This document shows, piece by piece, positions 9,156 to 17,105 of a stretch of DNA of 64,000 bases. The translations under genes were made by a program, and so were the position numbers. The notes beneath the pieces are model-generated. The model worked only from the letters and a program-made list of their open reading frames with translations, did not search any database and was not told the origin of the DNA. Source of the stretch: Pirellulales bacterium (GTDB taxonomy: Bacteria > Planctomycetota > Planctomycetia > Pirellulales > JAICIG01); the NCBI GenBank assembly GCA_035533075.1, contig DATLUO010000174.1, positions 1-64,000 on the forward strand, read 5' to 3'. Numbering within the stretch: position 1 is the stretch's first letter; each line of letters begins with the position of its first letter.

Positions 9156-9208
9156 CCGATCGGCTGCGCCGGCGCCGGCCGCTCATCGCGGTCGGCGCCG
9201 ACGCGCCG
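9045..9208 (+). repeat. Cassette-boundary element R3
   Basis: The third copy matches R2 over most of its length: AAAACGGGTCAGAACGATTT, GCCAGTAGCGTCGTGAGG, TTCTTTGACAATCCATTCAT, CAGTCGTGAATTGACCGATC and the GTCGGCGCCGACGCGCCG arm. Its left edge overlaps the last codons of the upstream repeat ORF, so that ORF ends in element-derived sequence. The next ORF opens 40 bases further on. Confidence 0.7.
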
Positions 9209-9246
9209 ATGGCCCTTGGTGCGATTCGGGCCAGACCAACGGCTGG

Positions 9247-10135
9247 GTGAGCGCCGAAGACATCAAGTACATTGAAGACGTGCTGGCCAAGCAGAACAGC
9301 GTGGCACACGACGAGTCGATCAGCGGCGCCTTTTCGGGCAATTCGGCCGACGACACCACCGACGCCAGCGACTGGAGCTCGACCCGCCAGCACAAACAGG
9401 GCGAACGGGTCAAATCGGGAAGCGCGGTCAGCGACGGCGGAACCTATACGCTGCTGCGGTTGGCCGGCGACTCGGAATCGGAGACGATCGGCACGAACTT
9501 CAACAGCGGATACGGCGCCGGCACGCGCAGCCAGGCGGCCAGCGGGAACACCTTCGGCACGTATTTCGAGAACGGAACCTACAGCCTCACCAACGGCGTC
9601 TCGGCTTCTTCGGCCGCTTACTTCTCGGCGACGTTTTCCAACCGCCAGGAGAACGACAAGGAAATCGCCTCGGCGGCGAACGACCCAGCCACGAGCTGGA
9701 CCTCGATCTTCAACGCCAGCCAGAGCACGAGCGACTGGCGAATCGGCTCGAAGAATGTCTCGGCCGGCGTCGTCACCAGCGGCGCGGAGGGCTTCCTGAC
9801 GCTTCAAGGCACGTCGGCCACGCGGACCTTCGACGAGTCGGCCGACCAGTGGGCACCCAGCATGTCAGGCTCGGTGTGGAACGACTGGAGCAGCGTCGCC
9901 TGGTACCTGACCTTGATGACGATCGACCAAGTGGCCACGCCGCACGGCTCCCTGGTGAACTGGCCTGGCCCGCCGAACAACGTCGACCCCTCATCGACGG
10001 CCCAGGTGAGCGAAACCACCACGGCCAGCAGCACCGTCACCGGCGTCACGACGACCAGCAACGGCGCCGGCACCACGAACTCGAATTTCAGCACCACCAA
10101 CACCTTCAACGACTCGGCCTATCTCAGCAGCCAGT
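9247..10135 (+). pseudogene. Truncated repeat-type ORF, cut at a chimeric junction
   Basis: From a GTG at 9247 the frame reads AEDIKYIEDVLAKQNSVAHD and then Ser/Thr/Ala-rich sequence with loose repeats (SGNTFGTYFENGTYSLTNG, DWSSTRQHKQ, ATSWTSIFNASQST). It differs from the 70-residue units of the previous gene but shares its composition. Near 10130-10140 the character changes abruptly. The frame continues to 10323 only because it reads through the antisense of an unrelated gene fragment (Arg/Ala/Cys-rich nonsense). The native 3' end is therefore missing. It is probably a carrier-protein remnant truncated by recombination. Confidence 0.45.
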
Positions 10136-10456
10136 CGCGCTCGATGAACTCCAGAAACTGCGGGCCCCGCTCGTCGGCCGCGGCGCGCGGGTGCGCGGCC
10201 TTCTGCCGCCAAAACTCCTGCTCGTTGGCCGCGACTCGTTGGCCGCCAAATGAAACGCTTCACGCGGCGTCGGCCGTCCGTTCGGACCGCGATCGACGAT
10301 CACGAAGCTTCGCAGGTTGGTGACCAGCACGATGCCGTAGGTCTTAAGGTATCCGGCCACTTGCCGGCTGTCGGCGATGGCCATCACGTCGGGCTTCATT
10401 CCCTTGACCTCGATGGCGCCGCGTTCAAGCCGAACACGCCCAAAATCGAGGGCGCC
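10130..10456 (-). pseudogene. Fragment of a type IIG/ISP-like restriction-modification protein
   Basis: On the minus strand one frame reads DFGRVRLERGAIEVKGMKPD, then VMAIADSRQVAGYLKTYGIV, VTNLRSFVIV and FHLAANE. A second frame continues naturally with QEFWRQKAAHPRAAADERGP and FLEFIERDWLL before a stop at the junction near 10130. The two frames are split by a 14-base tandem duplication around 10220-10250 (CGGCCAACGAG appears twice). EVKG plus a segment like YLKTYGLVLVTN is typical of the nuclease end of large single-chain DNA methylase-nucleases. Both ends are missing, so this is a dead fragment. Confidence 0.5.
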
Positions 10457-10480
10457 ACGTCGATTGGTGCTCGACCATCC

Positions 10481-11455
10481 TCAGGCGATCGTTGCTCCGG
10501 GTGCCGGCCCCGGCGTCTCCTCGGCCACGGAATAGGTCTCGCTGTCACGGCCCGTATAGGCCAGGATCAACTCGGCCAGAAAGCCGATGGAGATCAGTTG
10601 TCCGCCGAGCAACAACGACGCGACGGAATAAATCAGCGCGGGACGCTGGTGCAGCGGAAGCTGATCGTCGGCGGGCCACCATTGGCCCTTGATCCAATAG
10701 GCGGTCAGATAGGCCAGCCCGATGAGGCCCAAGGCGAAGAAGCCCAGCCCCAGCGCGCCCAGGGCATGCTGCGGCCGCTGGCCGAAACCGGTGAGGAACT
10801 TGACCGTCAGCAAATCGAGAAAGCCCCGCAGGAAGCGGCGCACGCCGTACTTGGAATGGCCGAACTTGCGCGGCCGGTGCTGTATGACCACCTCGCCCAC
10901 GCGAAAGCCGCGGGCGTGCGCCAGCACCGGCACGAAGCGGTGCAACTCGCCGTACAGCCGCACCTCGCGAAACACCTCCCGGCGATAACACTTCATGCCG
11001 CAGTTGTGATCGTGCAAATGCACGCCCGTCAGGCTGCTGACCAGCCAGTTGAACACGCGCGAAGGAAACACCTTGTGCCAGGGATCGTGCCGGATTTTCT
11101 TCCAGCCGCTGACGACGTCCAGCGGCCGGTTCATCTCTTCCAGAAATCGTGGAATTTCGCGCGGGTCGTCCTGCAGATCGGCGTCGAGGGTCATGATCAG
11201 CTCGCCCCGCGCGGCGCGAAAGCCGGCACTCAGCGCCGCCGCCTTGCCGAAGTTGCGGCGAAATCGCACGCCATGCACGCGCGCGTCACGCGCCGCCAGG
11301 GCCGCGATGGTCGGCCAGGAGCCGTCGGTCGAACCGTCGTCGACAAACACCAGGTCGAGGTCGTAGCCGTGCTGGCGGGCCACCTCGTCCAGCTCGCGAT
11401 AGAGGTTCTCCAGGCTTTCGGCTTCGTTGTAGACCGGAATGACCGCGGAGAGCAT
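10481..11455 (-). CDS. Family 2 glycosyltransferase (DPM1/GtrB/ArnC type)
   Basis: 324 residues. An N-terminal GT-A catalytic domain (about 1-210) has VIPVYNEAESLENLYREL, the metal/UDP-binding VFVDDGSTDGS and the DxD-like LDADLQDDP. Two transmembrane segments follow near the C terminus (GALGLGFFALGLIGLAYLTA and SVASLLLGGQLISIGFLAEL). This is the layout of polyprenyl-phosphate sugar transferases, which load a sugar from a nucleotide donor onto undecaprenyl phosphate at the inner membrane for envelope glycans. It stands alone with no glycan operon around it. The stop lies 25 bases from the restriction-modification fragment. Confidence 0.85.
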   Translation of the reverse strand: MLSAVIPVYNEAESLENLYRELDEVARQHGYDLDLVFVDDGSTDGSWPTIAALAARDARVHGVRFRRNFGKAAALSAGFRAARGELIMTLDADLQDDPREIPRFLEEMNRPLDVVSGWKKIRHDPWHKVFPSRVFNWLVSSLTGVHLHDHNCGMKCYRREVFREVRLYGELHRFVPVLAHARGFRVGEVVIQHRPRKFGHSKYGVRRFLRGFLDLLTVKFLTGFGQRPQHALGALGLGFFALGLIGLAYLTAYWIKGQWWPADDQLPLHQRPALIYSVASLLLGGQLISIGFLAELILAYTGRDSETYSVAEETPGPAPGATIA

Positions 11456-11539
11456 CGCAGGGCGACAAGTCGGGTGGGAGTCGGCGAAAGGACAGTGCTG
11501 ATTGTGACTAGGCCGCCCGCGATCGTAAAGCGGTGATGC

Positions 11540-11788
11540 CAGGCGTCAGGCGTTCAGGGTTCAGGGTTCAGGGTTCAGGGATATTCGAATTGACCTTCGA
11601 CTGTTGCCTGTTGCCTATTGCCTGTTGGTGGGCCGGCGCTCGCAAGCTCGCTGGTCCCACCCTACGGCCTTCCTGAACCCTGAACCCCGAACCCTGAACC
11701 CTACGGCCTTCCTGAACCCTGAACCCCGAACCCTGAACCCTGAACCCTTTCACGTCGGCGCTCGCAAGCTCGCTGGTCCCACCCTACG
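11540..11788. repeat. Block of simple repeats and 40-bp GGTGGGCC elements
   Basis: The block has tandem GTTCAGG/GAACCCT heptamers in both orientations, plus a full 40-base copy (11627-11666) and a partial copy (11755-11788) of the element beginning GGTGGGCCGGCGCTCGCAAG. The same 40-base element recurs near 12555, 12663, 17595 and 17703. The block overlaps the 3' end of the membrane-protein gene on the minus strand. No separate gene is visible in 11456-11700. Confidence 0.75.
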
Positions 11789-12465
11789 GCCGCTCGTGCG
11801 GCATAGCGGGCGTAGAGGCCCATCGAGAGAAAAAGACACAGGTTGCCGGCCATCTCGCAGCCCTCTTCCAGCATCACCTCGGCTTCGCCTTTGTTGGGAA
11901 CGATCCATTCCAGCTCGGCCAGCACCGCCAACGCATAGAAGCCCGCGGTCGCCAGCAGGGCCAGCACCGCATCGGGCACGCGACGCATTTGCCAGACCAG
12001 CCCGCAGCCGACGAAGGACAGCACGAGTCCGTAGCCAATCACCCACCAGACCGTGCCATCGCCGTGCAGTCGATGCCCGGTGCCTTTCGACATCAGCTCC
12101 TTGAAGGCTTCGTGCAGGCTGGCGCACTCGTCGACGCTCATCACCAGCCAACAGGCGGCGGCTGCCAGCAGCGCGGTCGGGGCATCGGCGCCGGGCGTGC
12201 GGCGTCGTATTAACCAACCCGTCAGGGCGGCCAGCGAGGCCAGTTCGAGCGTGGCGCACGAGAACCAGACCGCCAGGCTCCCTTCGCCTTCGAGATCGAA
12301 GGCCGCCACGCGGCCATCGGTGGTCATCGACGCCACGGCCGGCATCCAATTGTGCAGCGATTCGAGTACACCGATGACCGCCAGTCCGGCGCAGGCAAGC
12401 AGCGCAAACGTGCGATGTCGTCGCGGCACAAGGTCGGTGAGGCGCAACTGTTGGTCCAAGGGCAT
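11701..12465 (-). CDS. Multi-pass membrane protein of unknown function
   Basis: From ATG 12465 the product has about 254 residues and six or so hydrophobic segments, for example TFALLACAGLAVIGVLESL, ALLAAAACWLVMS and GLVLSFVGCGLVWQM. A polar motif VDECASLHEAFKEL lies between helices, and a later segment reads LEEGCEMAGNLCLFLSMGLY. The Glu/His residues in membrane-proximal positions are suggestive, but I do not recognise the family. The track-length frame starts earlier, yet the segment before 12465 lacks membrane character. The last 25 or so residues (RERVQGSGFGVQGSGRP) are encoded by the repeat block, so the original C terminus has been replaced or extended by repeat DNA. Confidence 0.6.
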   Translation of the reverse strand: MPLDQQLRLTDLVPRRHRTFALLACAGLAVIGVLESLHNWMPAVASMTTDGRVAAFDLEGEGSLAVWFSCATLELASLAALTGWLIRRRTPGADAPTALLAAAACWLVMSVDECASLHEAFKELMSKGTGHRLHGDGTVWWVIGYGLVLSFVGCGLVWQMRRVPDAVLALLATAGFYALAVLAELEWIVPNKGEAEVMLEEGCEMAGNLCLFLSMGLYARYAARAAVGWDQRACERRRERVQGSGFGVQGSGRP

Positions 12466-12554
12466 GACTCCGAAAACGTGGCCGGGAATGATAACTTGGC
12501 ACGCCGTTTGGCGTAAGAGAGGTTCGATCGGCCTTGTCGGTTCGCAACGAAACA

Positions 12555-12701
12555 CGTAGGGTGGGACCAGCGAGCTTGCGAGCGCCGGCCCACCATCGCT
12601 AGGCGTCAGGCATCAGGCATCAGGTTGTTAGTCCTGACGCCTGAAACCTGACGCCTCAAATCGGTGGGCCTGCGCTCGCAAGCTCGCTGGTCCCACCCTA
12701 C
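12555..12701. repeat. 147-bp palindromic MITE-like element, copy 1
   Basis: Outer arms of 39-40 bases (12555-12594 and 12663-12701) are reverse complements beginning CGTAGGGTGGGACCAGCGAG. Inner arms carry GGCGTCAGG / CCTGACGCC motifs. The whole unit is nearly identical to the reverse complement of 17595-17742. It lies between divergent genes (membrane protein and oxidoreductase). Confidence 0.85.
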
Positions 12702-12758
12702 CTCGGTTGTCCAGTCGTTTCCAAAACGCCAGCGGGCCCACGCCCACGCCACAATTTC

Positions 12759-14054
12759 GTGCGATTAACACGCCGTTGTTTACTGACGCTCTCGGCGGGC
12801 GCCGGCCTGGGTGTTTCTGCCGTCGGGGTGCTGCACGCCGCCACCCGCGATACAGTCCGCCTGGGACTGATCGGCGCCGGCGGCCGCGGCCGGCAACTGG
12901 CCAACACCATTCGTTGGACCGAGCTTGCCCGGCGTTGCGGACAGATTGTGGCGGTGTGCGATGTCAACCGAGCACGGGCGGAGCGTGTGCGCGACGAATC
13001 GTGCCCGAAAGCCGCGATTTGCGACCATTATCAGGAACTGTTCGACCGCGGCGACGTGGAGGGCGTGATCATCGCCACGCCCGATCATTGGCACACGCCG
13101 CTGCTGCTGGCGGCGCTCGACGCGGGCCGAGCGGTCTATTGCGAAAAGCCGCTCACGCTGACGATCGCGGAGGGGCAGCTCCTCGTGGACCGCGTGCGCC
13201 GCACCGGCGGCATGGTACAGGTCGGCACTCAGCAGCGAAGCGACTGGCGTTTTCGCACGGCCTGCGAGCTGGTGCGCAATGGGCGGCTGGGGCAAATCAA
13301 GCGGGTCGAAGTGACCCTGCCGACCGGCTCGCTACCGGCCACGGCCAAGGGCGGGCCCTTTCCGAATTGCCCGGTGCCCGTCGGGATAAACTGGGATGTT
13401 TGGCTCGGCCAGGCGCCGTGGGCTGATTTCTGCAAGCAGCGTTATGACCCGTTTCGCTGGTGGTTCGAGTACAGCGGCGGGTTCATGACCGATTGGGGCG
13501 CACACCACCTTGATATCGTGCATCGGGCCTTGGGCGTCGAGCACGGCGGACCGGCAAAGATCGACGCCCGCGGGCGGCTGCCCCAGATTGCCAACGGCTA
13601 TAACACGCCGCGCGAGTTCGCGGTCGACTATGCTTACCCCGGCGGCGTGGCCGTCCGCGTGAAGGTGAGCGAGGAGGAGAACGGAATTCTTTTCAAGGGC
13701 GACGAGGGGCGGATTTTCGTCAACCGCGGCCGGTTGGCCGGTAAGCCCGTGGAGCGGTTGCGACTCGATCCGCTGCCGGCCAGTGCCGTGCGGCTCGACA
13801 ATGAAACCCGCTACTGGGGCACGGCAACCTATATCCACCTGCGTGAATTCCTGGACTGCATTCGCACGGGCAAGCAGCCCATTTCAGACGTCATCAGTCA
13901 ACACCGCTCGGCGGCAGCCTGCCATCTGGCCAATATCTCGATGCGTCTGGGCCGCGCGTTGCAATGGGACAGCCGGCGCGAAGAGTTCTTAGGCGACGCC
14001 GAGGCCGATTCTTTGGTCAGTCGCGGGCAGCGTGCCGGGTATCGGTTTGGGTGA
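12759..14054 (+). CDS. Secreted Gfo/Idh/MocA-family oxidoreductase
   Basis: 431 residues from a GTG start. The N terminus has a Tat-like signal (LTRRCLLTLSAGAGLGVSA), so the folded enzyme is probably exported with its cofactor. The Rossmann fold follows: RLGLIGAGGRGRQLAN, IVAVCDVNRARAE, GVIIATPDHWHTPLLLAA and the family hallmark VYCEKPLTLT. The C-terminal half is the usual alpha/beta substrate domain (FEYSGGFMTDWGAHHLDIVH). Such proteins are NAD(P)-dependent sugar or inositol-type dehydrogenases and are greatly expanded in planctomycetes. The substrate cannot be read from the sequence. It is a single gene flanked by repeat elements on both sides. Confidence 0.88.
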   Translation: MRLTRRCLLTLSAGAGLGVSAVGVLHAATRDTVRLGLIGAGGRGRQLANTIRWTELARRCGQIVAVCDVNRARAERVRDESCPKAAICDHYQELFDRGDVEGVIIATPDHWHTPLLLAALDAGRAVYCEKPLTLTIAEGQLLVDRVRRTGGMVQVGTQQRSDWRFRTACELVRNGRLGQIKRVEVTLPTGSLPATAKGGPFPNCPVPVGINWDVWLGQAPWADFCKQRYDPFRWWFEYSGGFMTDWGAHHLDIVHRALGVEHGGPAKIDARGRLPQIANGYNTPREFAVDYAYPGGVAVRVKVSEEENGILFKGDEGRIFVNRGRLAGKPVERLRLDPLPASAVRLDNETRYWGTATYIHLREFLDCIRTGKQPISDVISQHRSAAACHLANISMRLGRALQWDSRREEFLGDAEADSLVSRGQRAGYRFG

Positions 14055-14195
14055 ACCCTACATTGCTTACCGCCGGCACAACCGGTTGTTGGGCGTCGGG
14101 AAACCTGCTGTAGCCGTCACTTATGGCGTAAACAGCGGCGAAGCCGTTCAAGCGACGAACCCGGCGGCGACGATGCTCGTAAGGCAGCGCAGGGT

Positions 14196-14323
14196 GGTGT
14201 CCTAATAGTGTGTTGCTCGTGTGCAAAGAGACACTAACCCGAAGCGTCAGCGAGGCAGAATCACCGCATTTCCTCGCTTACGCTTCGGGTTAGTGTGGGC
14301 CAGCAACACACTATTTGGACACT
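14196..14323. repeat. Palindromic element with TAACCCGAAGCG inner arms
   Basis: Outer arms are about 22 bases (14196-14217 and 14302-14323, AGCAACACACTAT on the right). Inner arms 14231-14255 and 14272-14296 read ACACTAACCCGAAGCGTCAG and its near complement. One inner half recurs inside the uvrA-like gene at 26236-26260. The rest of 14055-14403 shows no gene. Confidence 0.75.
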
Positions 14324-14403
14324 ACCCAGCGCAGGCTCGCCTTTCTTTAAGCAGCCTTGCGCGGTACAATCCCGGCCCTTGCCCCTGTCCAGGACCCACT
14401 CAC

Positions 14404-14676
14404 GTGTCGAAAAACGGTCGCGTTTGGCTGGCTGTCCTGGCGCTGGGCGTGGCGGGCTGCGGCATCGGACAGGGGCAACTGGCCCGCCAGATTTTCCGGC
14501 CCGGCCCGTTCGAGTATCAAAAGCAGCAGGCCGTCCGTTTCGATCCCTATGCGGAGCAAGAGACGTTTTCTCACAACCGCGACGACACCATGCGTCCTCG
14601 CGATTATTCCCGACCCATTCCCGAACCGGCCCGTGGGCGGTGGCCCCAATGGGGCGCGCCGCGGTATGGATATTGA
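14404..14676 (+). CDS. Small lipoprotein
   Basis: 90 residues from GTG 14404. A lipoprotein signal peptide (RVWLAVLALGVAGC, cleavage before the Cys of LGVAGC) is followed by a short polar, Pro/Arg-rich body with FEYQKQQAVRFDPYAEQ and RPRDYSRPIPEPARG. Planctomycetes have many such small membrane-anchored proteins with an FDPY-type motif and no known function. The frame extends upstream to 14221, but that part lies in a palindromic repeat, so the signal-peptide start is preferred. Confidence 0.6.
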   Translation: MSKNGRVWLAVLALGVAGCGIGQGQLARQIFRPGPFEYQKQQAVRFDPYAEQETFSHNRDDTMRPRDYSRPIPEPARGRWPQWGAPRYGY

Positions 14677-14738
14677 TCGTGGCCGCGCCGTAGCGTAAGC
14701 GTGCTCGCTTGCGCGCATCTGGGTTGCTCGGTTTGGGC

Positions 14739-14892
14739 GGTGGCTGGGGCAGAGCTTGGCCGCTACCGCCGCGATCTTCAGAATGCGCTCTGCGGCCAAG
14801 CGATGCCCCGGTTTGACGCGTCGGGGCATCGCTTGGCCGCAGAGCGTATCCTCAAGCCGGGCCGGTTCTGGCCAAGCTCTGCCCCAGCCACC
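14739..14892. repeat. 154-bp hairpin element (GGTGGCTGGGGC family), intergenic copy
   Basis: Perfect 22-base outer arms (14739-14760 and 14871-14892) start GGTGGCTGGGGCAGAGCTTG. Inner arms 14785-14810 and 14822-14846 pair around GCGGCCAAGCGATGCCCC. A second member of this family lies inside the uvrA-like gene at 24154-24308. It accounts for most of the space between the lipoprotein and rluB-like genes. Confidence 0.85.
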
Positions 14893-14972
14893 GTTGCTGC
14901 CTTCGGGGTCGATCCATCCATCGACGGCTGACGGAGCACTAGCTTGTTCAGCCGGGCCGGGTATGATTGGGC

Positions 14973-15791
14973 ATGCCTCAACCTCGCCGCACCGGCGCAC
15001 GCCGCTCCGTCGCGCGTGCTCGAAAACCCCATCACGCCGCAGCGCGTGCTGACGCCGCGCCCGCCGTCGGCGAGCGCTTACAGAAGGTCATGGCCGCGGC
15101 GGGAATTGGCAGCCGCCGTCACTGCGAAGAGCTGATTCTGGCCGGCCGCGTCGAAGTCGATGGCGAGGTGGTGCCAAAACTGGGCACGCGCGTCGATGCC
15201 GAGCGGCAAGAGGTCCGCGTCGATGGCACACCGTTGCGGTCCATGCGGCGGGTCTATTATCTGGTCAACAAGCCCGTGGGCGTGGTTTCGACCAATTTCG
15301 ATCCGGCGGGCCGGACGCGCGTCATCGACCTGCTGCCGGCCACCAAGGAGCGGCTGTTCACCGTCGGCCGGCTCGACCGGTCGAGCGAGGGCCTGATGCT
15401 GGTGACCAACGACGGTGAACTGGCCAACCGCCTGACCCACCCCCGCTATGGCATCGAGAAGACCTATCATGCGTTGGTGGCCGGCACGCCGAGTGCCGAA
15501 GTGTTCGAGAGCCTGCGCCGCGGCGTCCATCTGGCCGAGGGCGTGGCCCGCGTGGTCGGCATCAAGGCCAAGCGTGAACTCAAGCAAAGCACGCTGTTGG
15601 AGATCGTTTTGGCCGAGGGCCGCAACCGCGAGATTCGCCGCATTCTGGCCAAGGTCGGCCACAAGGTCTTGCGGCTCAAACGCGTGGCCGTCGGTCCCTT
15701 GCGGCTGAAAGACATCGAGCCCGGCCAGTGGCGTCCCTTGCGCCGAGAGGAAATCGAATCGCTACGGGGCCGCGCCAAGAAAAACCGATGA
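14973..15791 (+). CDS. RluB/RsuA-family pseudouridine synthase
   Basis: It converts specific uridines in rRNA to pseudouridine. After a basic, low-complexity N-terminal extension of about 35 residues comes an S4 RNA-binding domain (RLQKVMAAAGIGSRRHCEEL, GRVEVDG). The catalytic domain has VNKPVGVVSTNFDP, GRLDRSSEGLMLVTNDGEL (with the active-site Asp of GRLD), HPRYGIEKTYHALVAG and GRNREIRRILAKVGHKVLRL. I chose ATG 14973; a TTG six bases upstream is an alternative. The stop overlaps the pyrK start by four bases (ATGA), so the two are probably co-translated. Confidence 0.9.
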   Translation: MPQPRRTGARRSVARARKPHHAAARADAAPAVGERLQKVMAAAGIGSRRHCEELILAGRVEVDGEVVPKLGTRVDAERQEVRVDGTPLRSMRRVYYLVNKPVGVVSTNFDPAGRTRVIDLLPATKERLFTVGRLDRSSEGLMLVTNDGELANRLTHPRYGIEKTYHALVAGTPSAEVFESLRRGVHLAEGVARVVGIKAKRELKQSTLLEIVLAEGRNREIRRILAKVGHKVLRLKRVAVGPLRLKDIEPGQWRPLRREEIESLRGRAKKNR

Positions 15792-16672
15792 CCTGCGACG
15801 TCAGCCAGCCGCATCTCTTTTACGCCGACGGCGCCTGGTTCGGCGCCGTGGCAGTACAAGAAAATGTTCGGCTGGCGCGCGACACCTACCGGCTGCGCGC
15901 CGAGTGCCCGGAGGTCGCTCAGCGGGTGGTGCCCGGCCAGTTCGTCATGCTGCGGCTGGCCGGTTACGACGACCCGTTGCTGGGCCGGCCATTGGCCCTG
16001 TACGATACGGTGCTCGACGGCCGTGGCGAAGCGGTCGGCATCGACCTGGTCTATTTGCTGACGGGCAAACTCACCGCGAAGCTGGCGCGCGTTTTGCCCG
16101 GCCAAAAACTGGAACTCTGGGGACCGTTGGGCAACGGTTTTGCGCCGGCACCGGCGGATCATCTCATCATGGTGGCGGGCGGCATCGGTCAGACGCCGTT
16201 CGTGGCACTGGCCCGCGAGGCGCTGGGCCGCAAAGCGTATGGTATGCCGGCCCGCTCCGCTATTTCCGTTGGAAAAGTGACGCTCTGCTACGGCGCAAGA
16301 ACCTGCGACTACCTGGCGGGCATCGACGATTTTCGCGATGCGGGCGCCGCCGTTCGCTTGAGCACTGACGACGGCACGGCGGGACATCACGGCTTGGTCA
16401 CCGACCTGTTGGAGCAGTTGTTGGTGGAAGAGCGCGACGTGGCCCGATGCCGCGTGGTTTGCTGCGGGCCGGAGCCGATGATGGCGGCGGTGGCCGAAAT
16501 GACGGCCCGCTTCGGCGTTCGTTGCCAGGTTTCACTGGAAACGCCGATGGCCTGCGGCATCGGTATCTGTTTCAGTTGCGTGGCCCGTGTGCGCGACGAC
16601 GACGGTGGTTGGGACTATCGTCGCACCTGCGTCGAAGGCCCGGTGTTCGACGCCCAGAAGATTAGCTGGTAG
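15788..16672 (+). CDS. pyrK: Dihydroorotate dehydrogenase electron-transfer subunit
   Basis: 294 residues of the ferredoxin-reductase type that passes electrons from the type 1B dihydroorotate dehydrogenase to NAD. An FAD-binding beta barrel (GQFVMLRLAGYDDPLLGRPL), a nucleotide-binding domain (LIMVAGGIGQTPFVALARE, VVCCGPEPMM) and a C-terminal [2Fe-2S] cluster site with cysteines spaced as CGIGICFSC plus a later Cys in RRTCVEGP are all present. The start overlaps the upstream pseudouridine synthase stop. The pyrD partner is not next door; pyrF is found 17 kb away. Its 3' end overlaps the convergent queD-like gene by 11 bases. Confidence 0.87.
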   Translation: MTCDVSQPHLFYADGAWFGAVAVQENVRLARDTYRLRAECPEVAQRVVPGQFVMLRLAGYDDPLLGRPLALYDTVLDGRGEAVGIDLVYLLTGKLTAKLARVLPGQKLELWGPLGNGFAPAPADHLIMVAGGIGQTPFVALAREALGRKAYGMPARSAISVGKVTLCYGARTCDYLAGIDDFRDAGAAVRLSTDDGTAGHHGLVTDLLEQLLVEERDVARCRVVCCGPEPMMAAVAEMTARFGVRCQVSLETPMACGIGICFSCVARVRDDDGGWDYRRTCVEGPVFDAQKISW

Positions 16673-17099
16673 CTCCGCCAAGACTAAACTCGCCTTCGTC
16701 GCCCGCGTAGGTCGCGAAGCAATTCGGCGTCTCCCACAGCCGGGCTTCGACGATCGGGAACCCGTGCTCGGCGGTAAAATCGTAAATCAGCTTGGCGATG
16801 TTCTCGGCCGTGGGGTTCGCATCCATCAAGAACATCGGCTCGCCCAGTTGTTCGAGCAGCTTGACCGCCGGGTCGTCGCGGTGCAGCAGCATGCGGTGAT
16901 CGAGATTGTCGTCGATCCAGCCGCTTACCACCCGCTTGATGTCGCTGAAGTCGAGCACCATTCCGCGATGGTCGAGCCGTTCGGCCTCGATCACAATCAC
17001 GGCCCGGCCGTTATGGCCGTGCAGATAGCGGCACTTCCCCTCGTAGTCGAGCAGCCGGTGGCCGTAGCAGAAATCGATTTGTCGCGTGACGCGGAACAT
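16662..17099 (-). CDS. queD: 6-pyruvoyl-tetrahydropterin synthase / QueD family protein
   Basis: 145 residues, the normal size of the family. Zinc-binding histidines are visible in DFCYGHRLLDY and in YLHGHNGRA; further motifs are MVLDFSDIKRVV, LDHRMLL, NPTAENIAKLIYDF and VEARLWETPNCFATY. QueD makes 6-carboxytetrahydropterin for queuosine synthesis, while PTPS makes pyruvoyl-tetrahydropterin. The Cys placed three residues before the first zinc His (CYGH) rather than in the usual catalytic position makes the exact reaction uncertain. It lies six bases from the DUF151 gene on the same strand and is probably co-transcribed. Confidence 0.8.
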   Translation of the reverse strand: MFRVTRQIDFCYGHRLLDYEGKCRYLHGHNGRAVIVIEAERLDHRGMVLDFSDIKRVVSGWIDDNLDHRMLLHRDDPAVKLLEQLGEPMFLMDANPTAENIAKLIYDFTAEHGFPIVEARLWETPNCFATYAGDEGEFSLGGATS

Positions 17100-17105
17100 A
17101 CTCGC

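Noticed and set aside
11550-11755. Possible CRISPR array
   Set aside because: The repeated unit is a 7-base GTTCAGG with no regular spacers; it is a simple-sequence repeat.
14221-14403. Longer N terminus for the small lipoprotein
   Set aside because: The segment is the palindromic repeat; the signal peptide begins at 14404.
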